Made by a program: the position numbers and the translations under genes
In this document: in pieces, positions 19,072-34,000 of the stretch
Layout: each line of letters begins with the position of its first letter
How positions within the stretch are numbered: the first letter of the stretch is position 1
Assembly: GCA_019925795.1 (NCBI GenBank)
Contig: CM034307.1
Span: 37,473,201 to 37,537,200, forward strand
Source: Dendrobium chrysotoxum
Taxonomy: Eukaryota > Streptophyta > Magnoliopsida > Asparagales > Orchidaceae
Length of the DNA stretch: 64,000 nucleotides
Direction: 5' to 3'
The notes under the pieces: generated by a model
What the model was told of the DNA's origin: nothing
Seen by the model: the letters and a program-made list of their open reading frames with translations, nothing else
Databases searched by the model: none

Positions 19072-22000
19072 CTGAGGTGGAGATCAGTAAAAAGCATTAG
19101 GCTAACAATTGGTTATTTTTTAAACATTTAAATCTCATATCAATTGATTCGTTGAAATATATCTATCAAATAGGAAGTATTGAGAACATTTCAAAACATT
19201 CAATTTATACATAAATTGCATTTCATGATATCTGCTTGCTTTCTCATGAAAAAGGTACTACTTAACCATTGTATTATTCATAAATTAAGAATCAGAACAT
19301 TACTGGCAAAAAATGAAACGAGTATTTTCAGAATCATAATATTGTCCTACTACCCTCGCATTCCTAACAACTGTCAGGGAGAGAAGCATGATATGGACAA
19401 AAGCTAAGAGACCAGATAAACCCCCACCTGGTTATTTATTCTTGTAGACTTCTCCACTACCTCTCATCCTAGAGTGGACCAGTCATAAGCGAAAATATTC
19501 AGTGAATATTGCATTATCACTGTTGCAACTAGAGAGTTGGATAGATGTAGAAAAAGGAAAGAATTATTAAATATCTCTAGCACTCAGTGTCTCGCCTCCC
19601 TTCCTCGGTCTAATCACAGAGCAGTTATGTATTATACTCCCTTAACATTCTTTCCAGTAGTGAGATTTAGCCACATACAAGTCAAGAACAAACAGAAGGC
19701 ACCCTGAAAAGGTGAATTTTGTAAAATAACACGGCTCGCAAATCAACACTTTGTTTGAGAACATACCATGTGCCTAAGAGCCATGTCCAGAGACATTTTT
19801 GAAATTGTTCTACCGAACCCAGTGCTCTCAGTTAAGCTTGCTTTGGAAACCCGTCGGACCACCGGATCTGGAGCTATTGGCTTTTGAATTCCAAGCAGCA
19901 CTGCGTCATGATCATTTTTAGTAGACCGAACTTTCATGGAGTTCTCTGCCAACTTACTTCGAGTAACAACAGGTAAGGACTGCCTTCGGCCTGATCCAGC
20001 AGAAGCTGGGGCCTCGGAATTTGAGCTTGCCCTTGCTATCAGGGCCATTCCTGGTCTTGGCCTGCCAGCAGAATTTGGCCTTTCTGGCAATTTCGTTCTC
20101 AGATTTGGGGGAGTATCATGAGGGAAATCCGGGATATCAAATGGCATCACAGGAGCTCGAGGATGTAGTCCAGGGGAGCTGGGACGCGAAGAGGGGGCAG
20201 AATTCCGGATTGCAGGAAGCCTGCCAGCTGATGGGGATCGCCCTACATTATTCGCTGGCGATGATGAAATTCCTGGAGTGTTTGGTCGGCGCGTAGGAGT
20301 TGATGGCCTAGAAGTGGATCGAACTACAGATGAATTTACATTTGTGCCAGAGATAGAAGGAAGTTGAAGCCGACCATTGGGTGTTGAGGACCTAGAATTT
20401 TGTGAAGGACGAGTCTTTTCTCCAGGAGAGGTAAGGCTTGGCCTAGTTTTGGAAGGATTGGTAGAGCGTGCCTGTACAGGACGAGGAACTGCAGATGCTC
20501 TTGCAGAAGATGCAGAACCTGAACGGTTGCCAGGAGTAGATGGTCGTGATGGAGTGGTGGGTCTGGATGTGACAGAAATTGTGCTGGAGTTCAGAGCTGA
20601 TATTCTGTGGTTAAACAGTGAGTTTGAATGAGTGCAGGATATGGATGGACGGTTAACTGAGCTACTTCTGATGGGTCTGGCAGAATGGCCATTCTCAGAT
20701 TGAGAAGCTGATAGCTGTAGACAAGAGAAGGATATTTCATTAGCTCTGCACACAAGTTAGCAAGCCCCAGTTAATGTAGTAGAAAAAAGGGAGATTTACA
20801 TACATATCACTTTATTTCATGCTATTTACATATCTAACATCTAAAATTTTAATATTACATGCCTACCACCCATAGAACAAATATGCGTGCATGGAAGGAA
20901 ATATTAAAGTTTAGAGGGTGGTATGGGTGGTAAGAATGAAATATATAAGTGATATATTTGATATTAAAATTTTATATGAGTGGTAGGAATGTAATATTAA
21001 AATTTTGGGTGTTAGATATATAAATAGCATAAAATAAAGTTGTAAGAATGAAATAAAGTGGTATGCTAGAAAAAAAATTGGTTACTGTTTAATCCTCATC
21101 GACAATGTTCCTCTTTCCTAAGTTCATATGCAAGGTAATGTTTTTTTACTGTAGTTCTGGCATTCAGAGAAAGTTACACCTATCAATTTGCTTAACTAGA
21201 AAACAAGAGATTGACATATATAAACAAAATTTGAATCATAACATCTATGTAGTGTCATCATCTCTTTTCATCATTAACCTCATCTTAACTATTTAGAGCT
21301 AGCTCCATGAATCCTCCAGTTCTACTCTTTTCTATTGAATGCCAAATGAGATAATAACCATATTTTGTGCAAGCACTTTTGCACAACTTCTAACCATATT
21401 ACCTTTAATTTATCCCTTCACATTAGTTCATTCTCATCTTTTGATACAAAATGTGCTCTATACTATATGTCTACACAAACAAATATATTTTTAACTAGTT
21501 TATCTTCAACTGGTATTACTCTTATTATCTCATTAATATAATCATTTCTCGCTTTTCATGTCCTAATTTTATCACGCATAAAACTTAAACTTTCTTATTT
21601 TTACCAAACTCAAAATAGCAAAATAGATATCTTTGAATCTTAATTCCACGGTACTAAGATTCATATATCATAGGCAGTCAAATTATTATTTAATAAGATA
21701 TAATGTCAAATTTCTATAATATTCTCCCATTTTATTACAATCCTGAGTCATTAGCATTTCAACAACCATTTTTAACCCCGAAAGTTATATCTACATTTAA
21801 AAAAAAATTTATAATAGATTCAATATACTTCAATGTACCATATTTTTGCATCACTTGATCTTCTATAATATTGACTAATAATTATAAATTTAACATCCAT
21901 TAAATTGAATGTCATGTACTCCATGTTTATTCATATAACCCCTAAGAAATTATCCTAAAAAAGTTTATTTTGTTGTGCTAACTTTTCACTTAAGAAGTTA

Positions 22001-25000
22001 TTGCAACAATTAGAATTATGACAATTGCAAATAGCATATCAAAACTTTTTTTTATCATCTCATAGCAGTTTCGTTCATCAAGCATTATATTTCATTTATT
22101 AGTGCTCTTTATTTATCTATATTTTAATTGTCATGAGCAATATGAATATTTGTTATTTTAAAATATGATAAATTATGAGTCTTATCTTGTATAATTTTTA
22201 TATAAATAGAACTCTAAGGTCATGCAATAATCAGCCTATGAGATTATGATTATGGTGCTTCGCTAATTGCAGATCTCTCTCCAAGTTATGCGTGTGAAGT
22301 TCTTCCTTTCCTCTCCTTCCCCCTTCTTCAATTATTCAAGTCTTCCACAAGCCTTTCATTATGTATCAAGTGAGATCAAAGCCCAACATCATTCTCAATC
22401 ATTAATGGCAATTCAATAAGATGATATTTAGTGTTGTGATGAAGATCAATTTCAAAAAATCCATTAAGTTCACGATAGTATGTGCTTCTAACTTTATATT
22501 TTTAAGCCATTACCTACAGTCGAGGACATATTTTCTTCTAAAGTCCCTCCATGATTCATAATTAACCTATACAAACCCTAAAACCCAAGCCAAGCCCATA
22601 TAAATCCACCTCCCTATAGAGTTACCAAGCACCATAACCTTCTGTTGCCATAAATTTCAAATTACCCGAGCCTTAGTCAGCCATCTACGGCCATTTTCTC
22701 TCACTTATTTCTCTCGCTTATCCCCACTCTTGACAAATTTCATAGGATTCTCCTAGAGCAAATGATTATTTAAAGCTTAATCTTGAAATTATATTAAGTG
22801 AATTTTAAACCCTTTTTCTATTCCTAAAATATAGGAAATCCTAACTACCTAAAATTCAAATTCCTATCCACGCATCCGACCTCCCTTTTCTCTCTCTAAG
22901 CTTTGGTCACCTACTTCCAAGAGAAAACACCTAAGATATTCCATCTACCTCTTTCTCTAAAACTAATATAAACCCTCCCTCTCTCTCTCTCTCTAAATAT
23001 ATAACGGACCATTATTACAATCTCTCTTATTTGAACCCACCCTGTTTCTCTTTCAAAAAACACAGAAAAAATCAAAAGCTCATGATCTTTCATTATCTCC
23101 CAACAAAAGTTCCCATTATTTCTCTAAAAAGATAAAACCCTAACCCTAACCAAAACACTAGGTCCTAACCATCATAAAATACTAACCATTCAAAAATAAA
23201 CCATAAATCCACCCAAAAGCCATGAGGTTTGGGAAAAAACAAAAATAGAATAAAGTTATATCAATCTTCACCATCAGCCCAACACTTTTTGATCTTTCAA
23301 CATAATCCATTCCATTGTTGTCTATAACATTTAAAGAACAAAAATCTCCTCTATGGTAGATCTTCCTAAGATAAAACAGCAATTAGTTTTCTGATATTAT
23401 CATATTTTTCTAAAACATATATTCCATTTCCAGTCTTACAATGACTCTCCAATAATTAGGATAATCCGAACTTCATCATTGTTCATAAAAGTTGGTAATA
23501 ATGCACTCATTTTTAAAGCATTTGAGATCCTCTTAATCAAAGACATTTCATAAATAAATTCACTTACAAAAAACTCTAATATCTCCCATGACTATTCAAT
23601 TTATATGGGTTTAGATATTTCTCATTTTAGCATCTTCTTTTACAACTAACTTTTCACTGTTATGATCAAATTTATAATTTTCTTCATGACTTTATTTGTT
23701 TTACACCTTTAAATAAATATCTTCATTAAATCTCATATGCAATAATTTTTTTATCTTCTCATTTATAGAAGTGCAAAAAATATTTTGGCAAATAAGCTTA
23801 TCGCCCCATATACCTCAACAAGGATAAATGAAGAATGACGATTCATAATGCTCACTTTAAATAATTGGGATAAGGACAATGATGATGATAATCTTTTTTT
23901 TATGTCTTCATCTACAGCTAAAGGCATCTTCATTCTTCATGCACCTAATTTGATCAGCAACAACAATATCTAGCCTTTATCCCACTACGTGGGGTCAGCA
24001 ACATTAATCTTTCTTCATTGTGTCATGTTAATAGTCAAATTCTTTTTCAAATATAATAAACAAAGATTATTTCTAATACTTTCTAACCAAGTCTTTTTAT
24101 GTCTACATTTAGCTTTCTTAACATAGGTCAAATCTAATACATATACTCTCTTAACCGGGTCATCGAAAGGCTGACCTTTTTATGTGACCAAATCATCTAA
24201 GGTGATTCTCTTTAATCTTATCTGCCACTGGAGCTACTCCAAACATTTCACGTATATACTCGTTTGGCATTCTATCTCTAAGTGTAAAACTACTCATCAA
24301 TGTTTAAAATTGCGCAATTGGGTATTGAGGCATTTTTTGTTCATGAGGCGAGGCAGAAGCCTCAAGGCGTTTTGAGACGTAAGCCTCAAAATCAAAAAAT
24401 TGCGTAAAGTGATAATAATGTCAAAAGTGATTTTTTATATAATACCTAAATAATATATTAAATGATGACATATTAACTTCCTATTGAATTATGAATTAAC
24501 AAATTAACATATATATAAAAAACAAAAAAGTGCACAAGATCTAAAGTGACAAGTAATAAATTGCATGAAATAGAATTAAAATCCAAATATTATAAAAGCA
24601 AAACAATGTTAAATATAGAAATTGCATAAAAGTATCATATAACATCAAGTTCAACTCCAAATTTTCTTTTTTCTCAATTCTCTACTCATTTACATTTAAT
24701 TCTTAATGAAAGCTGAAATAGTTGACAACAACTTAGGAATTATCTGCACTGTCATCACTAAGGTGGTCTTTATCTGAGTTGTTACATAACAAATTGGTTT
24801 GTCCCCTGCCTCATTCAGTAGAGTCGAATGTCTCTCAATATACTTCTTTTTAATTTATTTCAATCATATTCATCTTTTAGAAATATTTTCATCAACATAA
24901 ATATGAGATTAATGCTCCAAAACTTTTAGGGTGGTTGTGTGCAGCTTTCAAGTGATTGCCGGTGACGAGTATGACGATGTTGGCTACGACGAAGGCTGCG

Positions 25001-28000
25001 GGATGGAGGTAGATACAATCGAGAGGAAGTTGTTGCACTCGAATGTGCATAAAGGCGTGATTTATGTTAGTTTTAACAAACAAATTATACAATAGGTTGA
25101 GGCGTAAGCCTCACGTTTGCGAGGCGAGGTGTGCCTCAAGGCGGGCCTCAGCCAAGTTGAGGCGCAAGCCTCATAAAAATGCTAGAGGCGTAAGCCTCGA
25201 GGCGTTTTTCACTAGAATTGCGCTGAGGCGGGCCTCAAGGCGAGCCTCATATTGCGCAATTTTAAACAATGCTACTCATCCACTTGAGCATCCTCATCTC
25301 TGCAACACTTAACTTAATCTTGTGCTTCTCTTTTAATGGCCCAAATTCTGCTCCATAAAGCATTGCATGCACACCTAATTTGACCAAAGTGTCTAGATCT
25401 CTTTTCTTTTACCAAACATATTATATACAACTATTACCATCTCACATTCACTTCGCAACCTCTAGCTTTTTATATTCATTGTGTCTCAATATTATTTGCC
25501 ATCTACATTCTTAGAAAGAACATTTCATTTGAAAGTGTCTAAGTAAGGATTTTTCTTTTCTTTTTTTTCTTTCAACTTTATATTGAATAGGCATGAATCA
25601 TTGTGCGACAAAGCAGCTCTCAATAAGATACCGATAGATAAAAAATGTGACTGAAGCTGCAGTTTGCTTCGCTTGGAGCTAATTGATGTCAAGGATCAAT
25701 CCTACACAACTATTAGGAAGCTATACCCTAGTTAACTATATGTCAAGGAAGCGTAACAAGTTAAGTTACTTTTGGTAAGCTTCCATTTAATGGATAATAT
25801 GAAAAACAGAACATACAAAATGTACTGGAAACAAAGGTTAAGAAAAGGTTCATACCCTTGAAGCTCTGGAAGTCGAGGTTGACTTAGCAGTGGATGGGTT
25901 CTTTTTACCTGTTGAGGATAGTTGGTTCTCACTAGAATCCGAGGAAGGAAAGATAGGAGTCCCTGGGGGAGTGAGAAGCCTATAAAGAGAAAACCTAAAC
26001 CATCAGAATGACATGGTATAATGTATGCTAAGAAGCTGAGGTAAATTGATGCCAAGCACTAAAAGCATTGAACCGTAGGGTAAGTGACTAAACAGGACAA
26101 AGGAGAAGTTTTACAGTGCAAAAAATGTAACCACACTCCAGCATTATATACCATTCCTTAAAAAAAAAAAAAAAGAACAAATAGCAAAAGGCCATTTAGC
26201 TGAAAAGGAAACTCAAACAAAAAAACATCAATACTACTTCAAACATGATAAAGGAATCATCAGCTGTGAATGAATAACTCAAATGATATTGCTTTTAGCA
26301 TTTCAAAGAGAACATAAAGGCTCAAATCCTTTCAAACAAAAATGATGCTAGCCTTTTCCTCACCGACATATCAATTTATTTGAAGAATCAATCAAATAAA
26401 TATCAAAAATATTTTTCAAAGCATAGATGGGCACCTATTCTGCTAAATAATTTACAACTATGAGCTGCATGTGCATTTGACACTTACCAAATAGAAAACA
26501 ACAGAAATGCTTATATACCTCTACAAAATGGGGGAATTAGGATTTAAAGAGAGAGGTGGCGAAATAAAAATCCAACCAAAATAATTTGAAATTAGAAATT
26601 TAACTTTTTGAATAAACGTAACTAAACAAAAAAGATTAAATGAAAAGCTTATCAAAAAAAGTATAGCCTATTCAAAAAAACCTTTTTTTAATTTAACTAT
26701 TATGATTAGGCATTTTAAACTACACTTGATGTTTCTTCATTGTATCAATATCATCAACTATTACTACCTCAGAACTTCAATAATATCATTCTCATTATAC
26801 ATTACCAATAAACTTGCAAGAAAACTATCTTTCATCTTAGTCATTAGGATTCCTATTTAATATTAGTCATTACTCATTAGGATTCCTTATAGCTATTAAT
26901 TTAGTTTAGTTTTGCATTCAAAAATTTGTAGTTTCCCATTCTCTAAATTAAATTGCTAATTTATTTTCAATACTCAATAGAATCAATCTCTGTGGGATGA
27001 TATATTTTCTCATTATTTTATTACGAGTATAATTTTGTTTCGTACCCTTGCATGCAGCAATTGTACATCAACAACTGTCACAAAACTCCAACTTCATCGG
27101 AACAAAAGAAAATTCTATAGAGCGGAGGATTAAGGAAACCAATATGATGGAATAGGTGATTAGATCGATCCTAACATAAGCTTACAGACATATAGTATTA
27201 AATAGAAACAATGGTCATGCATTTGAGTTAATTGACTTGGGTAGACCAAGTTGAGCTATTTACCCATTGTCGTACTATTTTTATTATTGGTTTATTTTTA
27301 TTATTGTTCTTTATGATCATTTCTAAGGGATTGGATTATTGTCGATTATGTTGTTTTATGGTTGATGATTGAGTTTTGAGTGGGATTAAGCATAAGTCGT
27401 GCACTAAAGAATGTTGAGCAAAGTTATCCTAAGTAAAGTTATACTTCAAGAGGTTTGTTATGATATTTTCCGATCATTGGGTTGTATCCTTCCTCCATAC
27501 TATTTAAATTTTACTGCAAAAGTTAATACAACAACAACAACAACAACAACATCAAGCCTTTATCCCACTACGTGGGGTCGGCTAATGAATCCTTTTTTTC
27601 CATTGTGTCCTATTAAAAGTCAAATTCTCGTTTAAATCTAATAAAGAAAGATCATTTCTAATATTTTCTAACCAAGTCTTTTTAGGTCTACCTCTACCTT
27701 TCTTAATATAAGTCAAATCTAAGATCTCTACTTTCCTAACCGGGTCATCGGGAGGCCGCCGTTTTATGTGACCAAATCATCTAAGGCGACTCTCTCTAAT
27801 CTTATCTTCCACTGGAGCTACTCCAACCTTTTCACGAATATGCTCATTTCGTATCCTATTTCTAAGGGTAAAGCCACTCATCCACCTGAGCATCCTCATC
27901 TCTGCAACACTTAACTTAGAATTATGCTTCTCTTTTAATGGCCAACATTCGGCACCATAAAACATTGCAGGTCTCACCACCATCTTATAGAATTTTCCCT

Positions 28001-31000
28001 TAAGTTTGAGGGGTACTTTTCTATCACACAATAAGCCCGATGCATTCCTCCATTTCAACCATCCAACTTGAATTCTATTGATAATATCCCCATCTATTTC
28101 ACCATCACTCTGAACAATAGATCCAAGATATCTAAAACGTGTACTCTTATTAATGACTTGATCGCCCAAAGTCACAATCCCCTCCCTATGTCTATTATTA
28201 CTAAAATTACACTCCATATATTCTGTTTTATATCTACTCAACCGGAAACCTTTAGACTCTAAGGTTGACCTCCACAATTCTAGTTTACCTTCAACTCCCT
28301 CTCTAGTCTTATCAACAAGAAGAATATCATCAGCAAAAAGCATACACCAAGGTACATCCTCTTGCAAATGTCTAGTGAGAACATCCATGACTAAAGCAAA
28401 AAGATACAGGCTTAAGGCTGCTCCTTGATGTAATCCAACTGAAATAGGGAAATACTTGGTCAAACCACCTTGTGTTTGAACACAAGTAATAGCTCCTGCA
28501 TACATATCTTTAATTATTTGAATATAAGCATTATTAACTCCTTTCTTTTCAAGAACTCTCCATAGCACTTCTCTTGGAACTTTATCATATGCTTTTTCTA
28601 AATCAATAAATATCATATGTAAATCCTCCTTATTCTCTCTATATTTCTCCATCAAACCTTTTAATAAATGTATGGCTTCCATAGTAGACCTACCCGGCAT
28701 GAATCCAAATTGATTTTGAGAAACATTAGTATCACGCCGCAACCTATGCTCCATAACTCGTTCCTATAGTTTTAAAGTATGACACATTAACTTAATTCCT
28801 CTATAATTCGCACAATCTTGTGCATCACCTTTATTCTTAAAAATAGGGATTAACACGCTCATTCTTCACTCATCTGGCATCTTTTGAGTCTTCAAAACAG
28901 TATTAAAAAGTTTAGTAAACCAAGAAATTCCTTCTTCTCCTAAGCATTTCCACACCTCTATTGGAATATCATCAGGTCCAACAGCTTTTCCACCCTTCAT
29001 TTTCTTTAAAGCCTCTCTAACTTCAGTTTTACTAATACGCCGATAAAAACAAAAATCTTTATTTTTATTTAGGGTGCTAAGGTCACTACAGTCAATTTTA
29101 TTTTCACATTCTTCATTAAAAAGTTTAGCAAAATATCCCATCCACCTTTCTTGAATATCATCTGTTAAAAAAAGTACTTTTTGATCTTCATCATTAATAC
29201 ACTTCACTTGAACTAAATCCTTACTACTCCTATCTCTTTGTTTAGCTAACTTATACATATATCTTTCTCCCTCCTTAGTATCTAATCTATTATATAAATC
29301 ACTAAAAGTTAAACTCTTTGCATCGCATATTGCTTTCTTAGATTCCTTACGTGCCTCTTTATATATTTTCCAATTATCATAATTTTTATAATTAAATCAA
29401 TTTTTATAACAAATCTTCTTATTTTTAATCTTTTCTTGCACATTTGGATTCCACCACCAACTATTTTTACTATTAGGAGTTTTTCCCTTTGAAACTCCAA
29501 GCACATCTTTTGCAATATTCTTAATATCACTAGCCACTTTTTCCCACATAACATTAGCATCCTCATGCACAGACAAAATCTTAAGATCTAAAATCTTACT
29601 CTCAAAAATATTTTTATTAATATTCTTTAAATACCCTCATCTAAGCCTAAAATATCGTTTTACTTTATTTTTTCTTTTCTGCCCCATTATCTTCAAGTCC
29701 AAAACTAATAAACGATGTTGGGTACATAAATTTTCACTCGAAATAACTTTACAATCTTTGCAATCTAAACTATCTACTTTTCTTATAAGAAAATAATCAA
29801 TCTGAGTTGTACTATATCTATTTTTATAAGTAATGAGATGCTCATTCCTTTTCTTAAATAAGGTATTAGCAATTAAAAAATCATAAGCTAAACAAAAATC
29901 TAATATAGACTTACCACCTTCATTTGTCGTTCCAAACCCATGGCCACCATGAATGCTTTTAAAATTATCTACCTCTCTATCAACGTGTCCATTTAAATCT
30001 CCTCCAATAAAAACTCTTTCTTCAAGAGGTATTTTTTGTATTAATTCTTCTAAGTCATTCCAAAATTTTAATTTTGCATCCATATCCAAACCCACTTGAG
30101 GAGCATAAACACTTATAATGTTAACAATCTTAGCATCAACAACAATCTTTAAAGCTATAATTATATCTCCAATTCTATTAATATTTATAACATTATCCTT
30201 CCAACTCTTATCTAAAATCACGCCTACACCATTTCTAGTACGACTCCTACCCGAATACCAAAGTTTAAATCCTAAATTATCAATCTCCTTAACCTTCTCT
30301 CCAACCCATTTAGTTTCTTGAATACACAGAATATTTATCTTCCTATGAATCATAATATCTATTAACTCCATTAATTTTCCTGTAAGAGAACCTATATTCC
30401 AAGTTCCTATCCTAATTTTAGTTTCATGGACTAGCTTCTTTGCCCACATCCATCCTTCATGTGGGAACCCTTGCCTATTTAACACTGCACCCGGGCGGCG
30501 GTGCAGCGGCCCTTACACACTTGTCGCTATATTCAGGCCATACAACGCCTCGCTTCCAGGGGACGTCCTAGCATTAACACAATTTTTTAAAGGATTCATG
30601 TCATTATTATTCGACAAGTTTTACACCGGCTGTCGACTACCTAACGCAACCCTCCACTTTTCTCATCCAGAACTTGGGACCTGGCAACGGCAGTGTTTAC
30701 TGCAAAAGTTAATAGCACCAAAAAAACCTAAAGAGTGAAGAAGAAGGGGTTGCTTCTAAGATGAGAAAAGTTTGGGATGGCGTGCATTTATTTATCTTAT
30801 ACTTCACTGGGCGACTAAGTTGTGTAGTTATTTAAAAAATTCTTAATATAAATTCAACGTAATATTTAGAATTTAAAAATTGAATTACATAATAAAAAAT
30901 TATATTATATGTCACTCTTTAAATAAGAGTTAGACATAAGTTTTCTTGAAGCTCTAAAGTAAGAACATTCAAAATTATATTAAAGCTTGAAGGAGTTTTC

Positions 31001-34000
31001 CTAGATTAGTAAAACTAAGGATAGTTCTTCTAAGAGCACAATTTAGTAATGAGGATTTGGAACAAGTCCAAAATTATCCCCTAATGGGAATTCAAGTTCA
31101 ATTATGATTCAAGAAGCGAGCATCTAAATTTTTGATCCTTGAGAGACGAACAAAGCATGATAAACTTTATATTAAACCGAGTTTGCCCAATAAATATACA
31201 TGAATTGTTTCTATTGATAGATGTTTGAACCAAGATAGCCTATATAGTTGGTGATTAGTTGAGGTATAGCTGATTCGACTGAGATTAATTATTTGTAATT
31301 TTACAATATTCAATTAGCCCAATTAATATCATTTGATCAAAATGAGCGATCGAACCGAGAAATCATATTGAGTTACCATACTAAGTAATCGATATGAGTT
31401 ATTGAATTCGAGTTAGCTTATTTTCCTGAATCTAAATAATTTTTTTTAATTGCTAAACTTTTTTAGTTAAGCTAAAGACAGCCCAACATTTGTAAGAGAT
31501 TAATTTTCTCAAGAAACATGGTTGAGCAAAGTTTTCTATATTGTGTTATCTAGCAAGTTTTCAAGTTGCATATCTTGTCAATTATGATGTTTTTGTTCAT
31601 TTTTTCATCTTCGTGATTTAATGAGTTAGCAGAGTATAACTATATTTGGATTTAGTGCTTTATTATTTTTGTAAAGCTTTATGCCAAAGCATTTTAGGTT
31701 ATGCCATGTGGACTCATTTTAGAGTGAAATAGATTAAATGTTTTTAGCCCATACTTTTTGTTTGAAACCTTTTAAGCACTTTATTATAATTTTGAGCCTT
31801 TATCAACCACATAGCCATTCTTAGTTTAAGGGATAATACAATTACTGCATGCTTGTGAATTGGAACCCTCTTGAGATTTAGTCATCCCAAATCTTATAAA
31901 GTGAGTCGTGATCTCTCAATCATGACTGGATGCTCAAATTCCAACCTCGCAACCCCCCCTCTTCCCCTACCCCTTTCTCTTCTCACACTAGCGGTTCAAG
32001 GTTCTCGAAATATGGTAGCAATCCCTCTATTGGAGGACCAAACCAAATCGCATACAAATGGGTCACGGCATCCTGAAATAAAATAATCTTATATTTTCCT
32101 GAGTAAGAACAGTGTTTTAACTAATGTCAAAGTGTGGGCCCTAAAAATTTATGCCCTAGTCTTTATTAAGAGAGTTTTGATGTTTCTCATCAAATTTTCA
32201 GAAGGCATATTAGATTGAAGACAAAATATTACTTAGGTATTTTGCCCTCTTTTTGCAAGGACTTTATGATCTGATTCTAGGTTTCCTATAAACATAAGTT
32301 TATATGGTTATTTACCTCTCCTAGTGATAAGAAAGAACTTTTGATTAAGGCTAATCATCAGATAAATATAAAGTGCTCAGCATATAGTAGCAATAAATTT
32401 GATATAGGATTTGAAAGTTATCAATGTATACATAAAGAAGGTGATGATGGGAGAAATTTATTATAAAATAAATCAAGATCTCATAATTCCGTCATCCCGA
32501 GATGTCATGATTCATGGTCTACTTAATCAAAAGAGGTAGTCGGCCCACCCTGACTGAAGAATTATTATTGGCATTCATGGGCTGTTTCATCTAAAGAAAC
32601 CTAAGTGCTCGGTACAGTAGTAATAAATTTGATATAGGATTGAAAATTTATTATCGTACACTTTCGATTAAGGCTATTCATTAGATAAATAATAAGTGTT
32701 TGGTATATTGTAGCAATAAATTTGAGATAGGATTTGAAATTTATCACCGTACACTTAAAGATTGTGATTAGGTGAGAAAATGATGAAACTAATCAAGATC
32801 TCATGATTCTATCATCCCAAGATGTCATGATCCATAGTCTACTTAGTCAAAAGAGGTAGTGACTAATCAAAGAATAATTTTTCGCAGTCATGGTTTGTTT
32901 CATCTAAATAAATCTTATAGACTTGGGGTAAGTGTTTTCCTAAGATGATAAATTTAAGTTAATCTTAGCTAGCAGAGAGCTTTGCGTCCTATCAAGTTCA
33001 TCATATGATTCATTAGATTTTTAACCATTGGGAAAACTATGGGCTATGACCGTGATTGTAATTTAATGGTGTTATGTTGCCACAAAACTATCTAGTCGGG
33101 GGGCTTCGATTATAATCGTTTACCTATAGTTCTATTTGGCGATAAAACCATCGATTAAATAACATGAGTCATGTTCTTACTTGCGAAAGATCGTTTGAGA
33201 ATGAATCGTAGCTATATGTTCACTAAAACGTTTGCTCTCTTTGAGCTAAGATTTCTTAAATTTATCACCCTCAATAATGATCAGAGAGGATGGATGGATT
33301 TTACTTTAAGCTAATAAGAGTAGCATTCACTTGAATATTTAGATTTTGACAAACATGAATTTCTTTAAATTTCATTATAGTTCAAGCCCCAAATGATTAA
33401 ATTCAAAATTTGGGGGAATTTTGATAAATATAGTCTCCTTTGATTGATATTTGCTTTCGATATGACCATCATCGAGGAGTTTAAATATTTTACTTTATTA
33501 TTTGAATATTATCAACTCTGTCTAATTGTTAGTAGAGGATCGAGTTCAAGGATTAAATTTGCGAGCTACCATATATGTGGTGAACTCGAGAGTTTTCTTT
33601 AGGTATATTCGCTTAAGTACAAGATAGGTTATGAATGGGTTTGATGTGATCCAGTTAGGAGACCCACCACCTCCGGTTTGGATTAAGGTGATGAGAGATC
33701 ATAAAGAGAAGTTAAATGGAATTTTGATATGATATTCTTAATGTTTGAATACATATCATAGAAGAGGAATTATACTATAAATAGTTTGATTAATTCTTTG
33801 ATGAAGGAGCTAGACATCTCTTCTATTATTCAAAATTCACCCCCTAATAAGGTTGAGAAAAGATTTCTACATGATGTGATGTCTTATTCATGCTCGAAGT
33901 ATATAATGGGATGTTAGGTTTCCCTTCTCTCTGCTCTAGCATAGTTGCCCTCTCTCAACCCCTTTATCATCTGAAATCCTCTACATGCTATTAATTAACT

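Larger units (their letters stand above)
27529..30695 (-). mobile_element. Full-length RTE-type LINE in host intron 2
   Basis: The element is flanked by a perfect 19-bp direct repeat, TTTACTGCAAAAGTTAATA, at 27510-27528 and 30696-30714. On its own strand it starts with a leader containing GGTCCCAAGTTCTGGATGAG, followed by endonuclease and reverse transcriptase. It ends in the CCCACGTAGTGGGATAAAGG block and a (GTT)n tail (27529-27550), the usual 3' end of plant RTE LINEs. Length is 3.17 kb. Frameshifts and stops interrupt the ORF, so it is inactive. Confidence 0.93.

Noticed and set aside
19936..20631. Plus-strand ORFs opposite host exon 4
   Set aside because: Shadows of the Ser/Pro-rich exon on the other strand.
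25064..25312. 82-codon Arg/Ala-rich ORF
   Set aside because: Translation of the GAGGCG-rich subterminal repeats of the hAT-like element.
25732..26055. 107-codon minus-strand ORF as a separate gene
   Set aside because: It is a wrong-frame reading across exon 3 of the host gene. The correct frame gives the LLTPPGTP motif and proper splice sites.
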